Below, piece after piece: positions 20,940 to 30,330 of a stretch of 64,000 nucleotides of DNA (position 1 is the first letter of the stretch; the number at the start of each line of letters is the position of its first letter). The notes under the pieces are model-generated. The model was not told where the DNA came from, did no database searches, and was given only the letters and a program-made list of their open reading frames with translations. Source of the stretch: Perkinsus olseni (Eukaryota; Perkinsozoa; Perkinsida; Perkinsidae); NCBI GenBank assembly GCA_013115135.1, contig JABANP010000098.1:1-64000 (forward strand), read 5' to 3'. A program made the translations under genes and the position numbers.

Positions 20940-22245
20940 CAAGTCGGCCCCGGTGCGAATTTGTGTGCGCACCTGCTCGAAGACTTCGCTATTCCTCTTA
21001 TGCTGCCGAATATGCCTTCTCTGTATAGAGTTCAGAAAGGCCAGCTTCAAGATCCCTGAGCTAAGATTCATCCTCGCCCCAGCCGCCCATCGACACACTT
21101 TTCATGGTATTCATCTCGGAGAAGGTCCCCTCTTCAGAAGCGCTGGTGTATCCTGTCTGAAGCCCAACAGTGCGCGGAATCGACATGCATTTCACCGACC
21201 AGCATCGTCTCCCTTGCAGATGAGGAGGCAAAACGCACGACGCTACGACGGTCACCTACTGACTTTTTATAAGGGAAGACATCTCAGTAGTCCGAAAAAA
21301 ATCACCTTGGCTGTCTGAGGGGTTCACGCTAGGCCTTTGCCTGAGAACGTCGCGACTGTTCTGTATCTCCCACTCGTGGCTCTCGCGACTGCTGTCTGTG
21401 ATCTGCTTCTTGATATCTGCGATTCACTGCCTTCGACAGTTTCACGAAACTTTGGCCAAGAACATAGCGGTGGATAAAACATTGCGGAGCTGGTCTCCGA
21501 GATGACACGCCGAGATGTTGCTCACCGCGAACTTCCTCCCTGAAAGCTCGCTTCTCAGAGTCCTTAGCGGCTGTCAACTCGGATAGTTTTCGTTGACAGT
21601 CGGCGGTTGCTTTCCTGTCCGACTCGAAGGCAGCACTGACCTCAGACAGGGAAGCGGTGATAGATTTGACCTGCGACGCCGCGAAGGAGGCTGTGGTGCG
21701 GGCGACCAATCATGACGAGAGAGTACACAGAGAAATACTTAATCGGTGTCAATGGTAAGATGATGCCTTGCCTCGTCAATGCTCTTCTGAAGGGCGTCAT
21801 AGACATGCACTTTCTCCATCCGCAAGTCATCAATTCTGTGCCTCATCTCGCGTACGTTGTCATTCATAGTGTTCAACTTGGCAGTAGACTTGCTTATTCT
21901 GACCATACCCTTTCATGACTTCGGTCATGCTTTGAAGTCGCCTAAGGGCTGCTCACCGGCTTTCAAGCGACCTCATGGCACCGGGTGAGCAACTCTGCAG
22001 TATTTCTTTCACTCGACTGAAGAGAGTCGATTGTCTACCCCGGCTTCCTGTGAAGCCTACTTGTTGTAGCCGCTGGACCCCGGCGACGTATCATTCGCCA
22101 TGGCTTTCTCTCGGTATCTTAACTCTGCATAAATCAAGCTAGCGAGTATGAGCTCCCTACATGTCCTGTTCGGTCTTTTGTTTCTTCGAGGGCAGAACCT
22201 TATCATCGAACTCAGCTCGGGCCCGGGAGAAATCCTCGAACAGTT
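20940..22245 (-). CDS. Coiled-coil protein, candidate exons
   Basis: Several minus-strand stretches have heptad-like, charged helical content: about 21890-21750 (KLNTMNDNVREMRHRIDDLR and onward), 21690-21540 (QVKSITASLSEVSAAFESDR, then KLSELTAAKDSEKRAFREEV), and 21060-21000 (DLEAGLSELYTEKA). A basic segment near 22245-22165 (KLFEDFSRARAEFDDKVLPS) precedes a GT donor. They fit one coiled-coil structural protein split by short introns. No catalytic domain is visible and I cannot name it. Confidence 0.4.
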
Positions 22246-23320
22246 TCCCTGAAGAACGCCCGAGCGTTGTCAGCGTTAGCGAGTTACCCGGGGCGTGGCG
22301 AGGAGAGGCCTAGGAGAGAGAGTCACCCAAACGTCGACGCTCTAGCTCCAGCTTCCGCGTCGTGACTTCGATATCGCGGTGTAGCAGTTGCAGGTAAGAA
22401 GAAGCGGAGGAGCCACGAGGCGGGGCGGGCATCTCGGAGGAGTGTACTAAACCGATGCCGACAACGCTGCCGTAGGGGAGGTTCCCCAGCGCGGATGCAT
22501 CCTTCGAAGATGCGACGTTCCATCCCTGCCGGGCTGGGTGATCACATCACCGAGACCGCGTGTGAAACACGGTTGCAGCATGGCAATGCCATGATGTCAT
22601 GATGGCATCGTGAACAAGCCACACGGGTGCCAGTTCGTAATGAACCACAATGAGAGGCTCACATCGAGAGGTGGAAGGAGTATCTTGAACAGCGTGAGAG
22701 ACGCAGGCTAGGTGAGAATCCTAGAGACCGTGAAAATCGTGATGAACCTTGGCGATAAACGGGTGATAAGGTGAACTCTAGGTGATAAACCTTGAGATCG
22801 AAAATCAAATCGAGACGACACCAACGGACGCACAGATCGGCATCCCGTAATGAGACCGGTTTTGGCCGGAGTTGAGGTACTAACGCAACACATCAGCACA
22901 ACTCCGGACACCAGCCGAAAAGCCCCTCCGATTAAGATCATCAATAGTGTCATGACAGGCCCTTGAAGAGACTCAGACTAGCATCCTCAGAATACAGTAG
23001 CTCATCATCAGCCGTGAACAGCGGTGTGCACCCCCGCCTGAGGTGGACAAGAAACGCTCAACTCCGAGACGGCCAAGTTAACGCGGCTGGATGATCAGCT
23101 CGAGAACATCCTCACAAAGTCAATGGCACGAAAGTGGTAATGAGGATTCGATAATATTTCACACAAAACTCGCTGGGCGGGTCGAGATGAGGTGCCTAGT
23201 TCAACCTAGGCAAGATCGCAAGACAATCGTCGGTTGCCCCACGAACATCTGCAGCCCCGGTGCTCACCGCTGCTGTGGGGGGCACCGGGAAGGGTACGGG
23301 AAGCAGTAGCAAGGGGACGA

Positions 23321-24145
23321 TCATCTTCCCTCGATGCTCCGGCCTGGCCGACAGGACCCTGAGCATGACAAACTAAAACTGCAACACGAGTACGACCTCA
23401 CCTCTCTGGACCGCGGCCGTGCCTCAGTCGCTGATGGCTGATAGACAACAGCGTATCGCTCTTCAGTTAACGGCGACCAGCCACTGCTCCCATCGCCATG
23501 GGTGAGTTCCAAAGGCTCGTCATCGAGCGGGACAACAGCCCCGCCCCTGTGCCGCCGAGCATCATCGTAGCCATCTCGATCCGAACAGGAGCCCGACCTC
23601 GGCGAAAATTGCACTCTACTTTCCCAGGGATGACGCCACGGAGCCTCAGTTGAAGCTTGGCCTCCAGGATACTCGCTGTATTCCCCAAGCTCATCATAAT
23701 CACTAACATCCGAAGGCTCTCGGGACGAGTCCGATGCTACCGACCCGGCCAGTGAGTGGTTCACTGAGGCACTCTGTGAACCCCTCATGCCCTGCCGCAA
23801 AAGCGTGCGCGTCTCCTCGAAGAGCGTTGGAACACCACCCGATGAAATTGTTTCGCTCTGGCTACGGTGAACACTCGCGGGATAGGTTGGTGGCTCTGGC
23901 ACAATAAACTGGTTGTCCTCTGATGGAAAGGACGTGCTCCTCGCTCGGCCGATCGCGAATACACGATGGCTTTCCAGCGCCTCCGCCACTTCTCTCTGTC
24001 GCGGAACTTTCCTTCTCCTACGCAAACCCCTCTCAAGATCAACCAGGGTATGCTTGGAGTAGACTGAACCACTTACAACCTGAATGTGAAGAGCGCGATC
24101 TTTAGGGGCCCGACGACTTCCAGAGCTCGTGAATCCACAAGCCAA
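23321..24145 (-). CDS. Ser/Arg-rich reading frame, function unknown
   Basis: A 274-codon minus-strand frame. The middle (about 24000-23620) is rich in Ser, Glu and Asp (SVASDSSREPSDVSDYDELG) and looks disordered; the ends are probably intron. Upstream, about 24760-24650, TPHWYGDTSSSSGSEYDDEE is similar in style and ends at a GTAAAG donor. This suggests one gene with long disordered acidic regions running from about 24.8 kb down. Nothing identifies a function. Confidence 0.35.
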   Translation of the reverse strand: MACGFTSSGSRRAPKDRALHIQVVSGSVYSKHTLVDLERGLRRRRKVPRQREVAEALESHRVFAIGRARSTSFPSEDNQFIVPEPPTYPASVHRSQSETISSGGVPTLFEETRTLLRQGMRGSQSASVNHSLAGSVASDSSREPSDVSDYDELGEYSEYPGGQASTEAPWRHPWESRVQFSPRSGSCSDRDGYDDARRHRGGAVVPLDDEPLELTHGDGSSGWSPLTEERYAVVYQPSATEARPRSREVRSYSCCSFSLSCSGSCRPGRSIEGR

Positions 24146-24862
24146 TCGGCGTTCTTGTTATCAAGGACTATTGCGCCACCCCACGCCTCATATTAGAGCC
24201 TCAGCGTTGCAAAGCCGTTCACGGCGTTCGTTTTGCTACGGGTTAGAGGGTTCTTTCGAGGCACGGAGAGAACACAACCTACATCAACGAAGAACTTCAC
24301 GGTCGCTTTAACGACGGCTACGGCCCTCCGCCCGAAATGTGCCGCATTCTCAAAAGCCTCTTCCAGCACCGAATCAGTTTTCGGGCTTTTTCGCGGATGA
24401 TCCCTGATCGAAACACGACGGGCTGGAACAGTGTGCGTGTAGATTCAGGACGTACTCTGGGAGCTCCTCTAACGCACACCTGACGTACCGCAGCCACCGT
24501 TTAAGCTGCAATCTCAAGGCCGATGTCAACTTTGTCACATGGTGAGAAATTGAAAAGGGTTTCCCGCGGCGGCGCCCCGATGATCTCATCTGAGGACCGA
24601 GGGGCTGTCACCGTTGGCTAATGCACACAGGCCTCAAACCGAGACACCGGATCGTTGCCAACTTTACGCTCGAGCCTGAGTTGTCATGGCACTGCCATGG
24701 CAGGACGTCTTCCTCATCGTCGTACTCGCTACCGGAGGATGAACTAGTATCACCATACCAGTGAGGAGTCCTACACAAGATGACTTCACCTCACCGATCG
24801 CTGCTCCATGGAAGACCATTCGAAAACAGTATCATTCGTCAGAGCGATATACCTTCTAGGTA

Positions 24863-24891
24863 AGCTATATATAGGCAGCCTATATATAGCT
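24863..24891. repeat. Perfect 14 bp palindrome, 1 nt spacer
   Basis: AGCTATATATAGGC at 24863-24876 and GCCTATATATAGCT at 24878-24891. AT-rich core; would extrude a cruciform or form an RNA hairpin. Confidence 0.85.
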
Positions 24892-24907
24892 ATAGGCGTA
24901 GAAAGCC

Positions 24908-25189
24908 TTATCCGCTGAATAGGTTTCTGAATGGTATAGTTGTTGCGTCGGAACACTCAGCCATGTCAATAGTTGGAGTAGTTTCGAGTTCTCCCGTCTC
25001 ATCTACGCTTGGTCGTACGCTGGTGGCCGGTGACTGGCGACGCAAGTGAGCTCGAAAGCTTGCTCGGCTCACCGATGTGATGGTCTCGTAGCGTCGTGAG
25101 GAGAGTTCCCTGGCGGTTCTGCGTTCATGCGGCGGGAAGGGGATGATGCCTTTCTGTATCTGGGCGCTCGAAATACTCGGTTTCCACAT
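24908..25189 (-). CDS. Small hypothetical protein, possibly two exons
   Basis: Minus-strand frame from ATG 25189 (MWKPSISSAQIQKGIIPFPP) with a plausible GTGAGC...CGCCAG intron at about 25072-25034, giving about 80 residues, stop at 24908. No family recognised; the Ser/Thr-rich second half may be disordered. Confidence 0.3.
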   Translation of the reverse strand: MWKPSISSAQIQKGIIPFPPHERRTARELSSRRYETITSVSRASFRAHLRRQSPATSVRPSVDETGELETTPTIDMAECSDATTIPFRNLFSG

Positions 25190-26025
25190 TCCGAGACTAC
25201 GGAGTGCAGTGATGCTGCGAACGGGGAGAGATAAACTACAGTTGTTCTCTACCGCAAGTTCGAGTTTTGTTCAGCCTGATGATGCCCATCGTTCCACCAG
25301 AGAACTTCACCACTTCTTTGGTTATAATGATACCAGCGGTTCGATGACCGATCGAAGCACCTGAAGCTCACCAAAATGGCTCCATCAGGTCTCCATCAAC
25401 TGGTCGAGGAAAGGAGTAGAATCCCCTATTCGTTCGAATCCTAACGGTTCGGTTAACGGCTGGAAAGTCCTCAAGTTCTCACGATGCCCCGAAACCTCTT
25501 ACTCCAGCCAATCCCTGCCATTTAGAGAGCCGATTGTGACTGGCTGGAGAATCGTAGGTCCAGTTTCCATGGCTGACGTGTAAGGAAGTATGGAAGCCTC
25601 AATGGTGTAGGAGTTCTCGCCTTGCGCGCTCAGCTCTACTCGTGCACAAAAATTGCTGTTTAAGCACTGTGACGTGCTGTATATTTCTGTCTATTTCCCA
25701 CTTCTCAAGCTTCTGATACCATCAGACTGATGGGCTTTCCCCAACTATGTCCTGCCCCGCCTTGGCCGAGTTCAGCCGGAGTGTTCAATTATTGAACACT
25801 CGGACTAAACCCGGCCTCTTTGAACTTCAATAGACCTTCTCCTGAGACTCGAGAGCGCTACCATGAGCGAAGTCTGCCAGCACGCGTTCAAAAGGTCGGC
25901 CACAGGGGTGCTCCCAGAAGTGATCTCATCCCTGACTATTGAACACGCAAGCGCAGTTATCTGTATTTATCGAGTAATTAAGCTTTCAGACTATGTTTTA
26001 CATTGGTGTGGGGCACTGAAGTACC
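25190..26025. other. No gene seen
   Basis: Only short frames. Ends at the left flank of the Mutator-like element. Confidence 0.5.
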
Positions 26026-26033
26026 CCCACACC

Positions 26034-26228
26034 GGTGTAGTCCAACTGGGGCAGTGCCAATTCGGGCAGTGGTTAATTCGTACACTTACCAACTGGGACA
26101 GGGGCAAGTCGGACACTCGTGTCAAGGTGGTGCCAAGTCGGGCACCTCAACTAAGTACCAACTGGGACATTACCGATTGAGACACCACGAAAACGCTCAC
26201 TCGGACAGTACCAACTCGGTCACTTACC
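26034..26228 (+). repeat. Left terminal inverted repeat region
   Basis: Iterated imperfect units such as CCAACTGGGACAGG, GCAAGTCGGACAC, GCCAAGTCGGGCAC, CCAACTGGGACA, CACTCGGACAGTACC. Only the outer 50 bases align base-by-base with the right end; further in, unit number and order differ. Confidence 0.75.
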
Positions 26229-26235
26229 TGCCCGG

Positions 26236-26286
26236 CCATATGAGCTTGATTTTCGCGAACCGTTCGCGAAAATCAAGCTCATATGG
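26236..26286. repeat. Perfect 24 bp inverted repeat, 3 nt loop
   Basis: The arm at 26236-26259 (starts CCATATGAGCTTGATTTTCG) is repeated in exact reverse complement at 26263-26286, around CCG. It lies just inside the left TIR region. Confidence 0.95.
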
Positions 26287-26329
26287 TTGCTATGCTCCGC
26301 GAGCGCTCACTCCATGTGCAGCTTCATTC

Positions 26330-26401
26330 GCCCAGCGCGGGGATCGAACCCGGATCGCGTTCGTGGCAGTCCAACGTGTTAACCGCTAGACCAATAGCAC
26401 C
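26330..26401 (-). tRNA. tRNA-like sequence, Gly(GCC)-like, degenerate
   Basis: Reading the minus strand, TGGTCTAGCGGTT fits a pol III A box/D-arm and GGGTTCGATCCCC fits a B box/T-arm, with CTGCCAC at anticodon-loop distance (GCC, glycine). Total length about 72. However the first seven bases (GGTGCTA) do not pair with the 3' end, and the anticodon stem is poor, so this is more likely a relic or a tRNA-derived element than a working tRNA. Confidence 0.45.
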
Positions 26402-26545
26402 TTAATAAATTTTTGCGCTACCTTTAAGCCCATAGCTCCCGGGGTCCATTGCAGTCACGCGCCATAATATTCATTTTTCAACGAAATCTTTTCATTATTC
26501 CTCATAAAACCTGAATGTTTCTCCCTCAGATACTCTCCTCTTTTC

Positions 26546-26806
26546 ATGTCTAATCTCATCCCAGATTGGGATCAGCCAATGCCACTTCTGTGGACGTCAA
26601 GCACTCAGCCGCCGATTAATCTCTCCCAGGCTTGGTCTACAGCGGGTCAACCTCCCACACAGCAAGGTATTTCCCATATCATCATCCACTTGTCACTTTA
26701 CGTACTCTTCTCAGCAACAGCTTCCAGTGAAGAGATGCCACTACATCCCTATGTCCTCGACAACATGCAGCTGGGCCCTCTCGACTTTATCCTAGATAAC
26801 GAGCTC
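26546..26806 (+). CDS. Transposon-internal 5' exons, function unclear
   Basis: From ATG 26546 (MSNLIPDWDQPMPLLWTSST), with a well-formed 48 nt intron candidate GTATTT...TTCTCAG at 26667-26714 that keeps the frame, giving a polar N-terminal segment. Sits directly upstream of the transposase fragment and is probably its N-terminal part after a large internal deletion. Confidence 0.4.
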
Positions 26807-27309
26807 TGGGTTCCACCATTACTGGCATTCTTCCTGAGCCCACTAAATCCAACTTCAATAACTTCGTCCGCTACTTTGAGCGAACTTATGTTGGGTCGGT
26901 CTCAAAATTACCCCTATTTGACCCTCACTTATGGTGTCACGCCAACTCCCATGAACGTACCAGTAACCTCTGTGAGGCTTATCATCATTCGTTGAATGCA
27001 TTATGTTGTATAAGGCGCCCCTCCTTCTATCACATAATGACCATAATAGTCGATGGCCTTACTGAGTTTGGCCAGCGTTTCGCTAGAGTAAAAGCTGGGG
27101 ACGCGTGTCGTCAGCCAACCCAGACCCGCAAGCAGGCCGAAGCTACATTGGAGAGAGCTTATGCGGCTACGTTTCCGGAGTATGGTGGGACTTCCTGGGC
27201 TGAAGCGCCAGTCCGTCTGAAGGAAGCCGAGTATATCCAGTACCTAAGGGCTTGCAGTGCCACACTTGCCCGTTCCAGGCCAGCCAAAAAGTACAGTGAT
27301 AAGCCGTAG
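26800..27309 (+). pseudogene. MULE-type transposase, C-terminal fragment
   Basis: An open frame without a suitable ATG. Residues about 15-85 read FNNFVRYFERTYVG, DPHLWCHANSHERTSNLCEA, YHHSLNALCCIRRPSFYHIM, the pattern (YF..TY.G ... W ... R.(S/T)N..E..H..L) found near the C-terminus of many animal and protist MULE/FLYWCH-associated transposases. The DDE catalytic core is absent. A stop at 26797-26799 separates it from the upstream frame, so it is a remnant or needs splicing. Confidence 0.6.
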
Positions 27310-27449
27310 TACTCAATGCCTAGTAATCAATTTTTTAAACTATGCCCTTACCTGTGAAGTTCGATTCGAATGTTGCTTTTCTGTCGGCGTGTGCCTGGTT
27401 CGGTGAAGTTTCTCTCTCCTCACAGACTATGCATTGAGTTTCTAAGTGC

Positions 27450-27665
27450 GAAGCCACTGTCTCAGTTGGCACTGTACGAGTTGTAGTGGCGAGCGAAGTG
27501 CCACTGTCTCAAGTGGTCCTGTCTGAATTGGTCCAGGTCTACCCGCCGTTTTTGTCCGACCTGCCACTGACTCAGTTGGCAGTGTCCGAATCTGTGGTGT
27601 ACGGGTTGGTACCTTGTACGAGTTGACCACTGTCCGAATTGCCACTGCCTCAGTTGGGATACACC
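27450..27665 (-). repeat. Right terminal inverted repeat region
   Basis: Reverse complement is built from the same units as the left end (CCAACTGAGGCAGTGG, CAATTCGGACAGTGG, CCAACTGAGTCAGTGG, CAGGTCGGACA). Confidence 0.75.
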
Positions 27666-27673
27666 CCCACACA

Positions 27674-28099
27674 GCGGCTGGGTGTATGAAGGAAGCCTAG
27701 GTGTATGCAAGTGCGCAAGATTCAAATACGCCCTACTTTTCGAAATCCGCGCGTCCCATTCGACAGCGACAGTGGAGATTGATACAATCTGAAAGACTGA
27801 GCGAGGATGAATCGGGGAGGGATTTACGCTCACACTTTAGCTCACCTCCTCCGCTCGGGACAGGAAATTATGTGCATGCGTGCACAAGTGTAGTGGTCTC
27901 ATCAGTGGCTTTGGTTCACTTGCGTCATGTCCAAGCGTAGTGTGTCACGCTTGGACACAATAGGGAATAGGCTGGGCCGCTTGACCGCTTACTCATTGTA
28001 TCACGTCGTATATGGTATTAGCTGAGCCTTGCGCGGTATCTTCGCGTACTCGTCCCGTCGCCTGATTGATACGTGCAAGTGCACTTTAGTAGTTTTTTA
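27674..28099. other. Upstream region of the LicD-like gene
   Basis: No gene seen. The space between the transposon flank and the LicD-like start codon. Confidence 0.5.
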
Positions 28100-29332
28100 A
28101 TGAGCGAACACTCTCTCGGGCCCCACGACCCCACGCTCAACCCTGCACCACTCTCTTCCGATTCTGTCCGCACGTCGGCTAGCAATCCTGCACGCTCAGA
28201 AGGACACACAGCTGCTTCCAAGTGCCATTGTCGGAGAGTTGCCTGCCTTCTTCTGTTGGTTCTCATTTCTTTCGTGCCTGGCTATTTATTGAGTACCCTA
28301 CGAGCTGAACGACCTCTCTTGAGGCTCAGCATCGACCCTAGCAACTATCGTAGCTCGGAGACAGCCCCAACTACGGTTATCGAGCGGTTTAATCGAGGGA
28401 AGCCGAGGGATCTTAGAATCATGAAGTGCCCAAGCATGGACGGTGAGCTGGACATGTCCTACTACCGTAACGGTGACTTCTTTCAAAGAGCAATAGCGGA
28501 TACTCCTGCCAAGCCGTTGATGGTCTATGAGCGGGCGCGTGAGGTCTGTGACGGGCCGCGGTCGGACGAACTCGACCCGCGCCAGAGTTCCCGCTCGCAT
28601 TGGAAGCATTGCTTGCCGCTACATCCCAACCGGAATCAGTCTGAGTGTGCGGCTGCTACTCGCAGTAGCCTCCTCGATCCAAGAGTGTTGAAGCCCGTAT
28701 GTGCTTCGGCAGTCCTCGATATGCTCACCATCGACGTCTATCGCGCCATGGAAGAGGTTGGGTGTCAGTCTATGCTAACCCTTGGCACTGCGCTGGGAGC
28801 TGTTCGGAATGGTACGCACGTCCCCTGGACCGAGGACGCGGATCTTGCCTACGTCACGTCAAGCGATGCCGGCCCTTGCGTTGATCGGAAAGAGTTCACT
28901 GACCTCTTGCGTAGCCGCGGATACTTCGCCTTCAAGCATGATATCTGGCGGGTTTGCATCGCGTCACATCACCCACTGGCTGGACAACTCTACAACATCG
29001 ACACGAGTATCAAGAAGAACAAGACTCGGCTTTGCGGAGTGTATGGATGCATTTACGTCGACCTATATGCAGTCTCTGAAACCGGAGGGCCCCGCCTTGG
29101 CTACTCTCACGAGGCTCATCCAAACGGGCTGGGCTTCTTTATACCATCGGAGAAGGTTTTCCCAGCGGCCAGTGCCAGCCTCAATGGTATGGCGTTCGCA
29201 ACCTATCACGACGTCGACTGGTTTCTATCAAGAACTTACGGGAAGGACTATGCCAAGCCGAAGTCCCGGAGCCAGTGGACCGAAGATATGAAGCGAAATA
29301 ATTTGGACGATGAACACGATCTTGATTCTTGA
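28100..29332 (+). CDS. LicD/fukutin-like nucleotidyltransferase-fold membrane protein
   Basis: An intronless 410-residue frame from ATG 28100 (the frame is open 27 bases further up but without ATG). A cytosolic N-terminus is followed by one hydrophobic helix at about residues 38-58 (VACLLLLVLISFVPGYLLS), giving a type II, probably Golgi, topology. The LicD signature is at about residues 231-253, LGTALGAVRNGTHVPWTEDA, where ED-A-DL corresponds to the D-x-D metal-binding pair; a later VYGCIYVDLYAV matches the second acidic motif of the family. LicD, fukutin and FKRP transfer sugar- or choline-phosphate from CDP-activated donors to glycans. The acceptor here cannot be read. No neighbours of related function. 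Confidence 0.8.
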   Translation: MSEHSLGPHDPTLNPAPLSSDSVRTSASNPARSEGHTAASKCHCRRVACLLLLVLISFVPGYLLSTLRAERPLLRLSIDPSNYRSSETAPTTVIERFNRGKPRDLRIMKCPSMDGELDMSYYRNGDFFQRAIADTPAKPLMVYERAREVCDGPRSDELDPRQSSRSHWKHCLPLHPNRNQSECAAATRSSLLDPRVLKPVCASAVLDMLTIDVYRAMEEVGCQSMLTLGTALGAVRNGTHVPWTEDADLAYVTSSDAGPCVDRKEFTDLLRSRGYFAFKHDIWRVCIASHHPLAGQLYNIDTSIKKNKTRLCGVYGCIYVDLYAVSETGGPRLGYSHEAHPNGLGFFIPSEKVFPAASASLNGMAFATYHDVDWFLSRTYGKDYAKPKSRSQWTEDMKRNNLDDEHDLDS

Positions 29333-30330
29333 AAACTGATCTCACATCTTTCAGCAGACGGTCAAGACGGCAACTTTCTGCGGCCCACGCAATCTCCACG
29401 GAGGGAGCGATCTTAGCATAATCACTGCCGTCGTTCGCTTCCTGTAAAATCTTTTAATCGTGTGGTAGACTCTTGATCTGCATACCATCCTGGATCAGTT
29501 TCTTCTAGTTGACGCCCTGATTGTGTTCTTGCTCAAGTCAATAGGATCAGCATCGTTTAGAGATGCTCTGAGATATAACATCGCGGTGATAGAAAACCAC
29601 ACAGGTTTCCTCCGCCGTCAATAGAGCGTTAGTGTACGTAGCCGATTCGTCCACATCGAGTTCACTCTATACAATTCAAAAGGCCATTCGGGAGTGAGAA
29701 AGTGACGCCAGCGTTCGAGGATATCACACAAGAGAGTTAAGACAGCGGTGGTATGGTCGAAGTGGGGCCTATCTCGACCAAATTGACGTACTCATTGGCG
29801 GAATTGTTTTCCTCGTTCATGGCGTTGATGTACTCGTTGGCGAGATTAAACTCCCTATTCCTAGAGGCCCGCCGCGAACAACCTGGCCCCTCTACTTTAT
29901 TCCCTAGCTTGACGTCCCTATCTCGACCCTGCCGCCGAACTCCTGTCCCAACTCGCTTTTGTGATACCCTGGAGCGCTCAAATAGCGGCCGCACTCACCG
30001 AAGAGATTTCTTCATAGTATCGTGTTCATCAGAGTCGTGCGAAGAGCAGGCACGGACGAGTTTCCGTTAGTGTGCGCGGTGGTTGTGTGACTTGGAAGCA
30101 AGCAATCATTTCGGTCATAGAAACTTTAATTCTCAACTATGTACTTGAGGTGGTAACAATCATCTCAATTTGATGCGTCCAGTAATCAGGATCGGGGGTT
30201 TCTCTTGGCCGCCTTGCTTCTCTTCACCACCTTCCGAGGACTGGTATGCTCCGAGATACCGGTAGAAGTACGCGCTCTTTTCCTGAAGAAAAAAGCAAGA
30301 CTTGGACCCGCACAAATCGCCAACTGGCAC
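29333..30330. other. No gene seen
   Basis: Convergent space between the LicD-like gene and the SAMHD1-like gene. A short direct repeat (GTACTC.TTGGCG) occurs near 29788 and 29833. Confidence 0.45.

Larger units (their letters stand above)
26034..27665 (+). mobile_element. Mutator-like DNA transposon with repeat-built long TIRs
   Basis: Left end GGTGTAGTCCAACTGG matches the reverse complement of the right end GGTGTATCCCAACTGA; over the first 51 bases about 43 agree. Both ends continue inward for roughly 200 bases as variants of one short motif (CAACTG.G.CAGTG, TTCGGACAGTG). Flanks are CCCACACC (26026-26033) and CCCACACA (27666-27673), a 7-of-8 candidate target duplication. Inside is the C-terminal part of a MULE-type transposase. 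Long TIRs and 8-9 bp duplications are the usual Mutator pattern. At 1632 bp it is too short for a complete element, so it is a deleted derivative. Confidence 0.78.

Noticed and set aside
29753..30070. 105-codon open frame with short direct repeats near 29.8 kb
   Set aside because: No ATG context, conserved motif or splice structure; low-complexity repeats explain the open frame.
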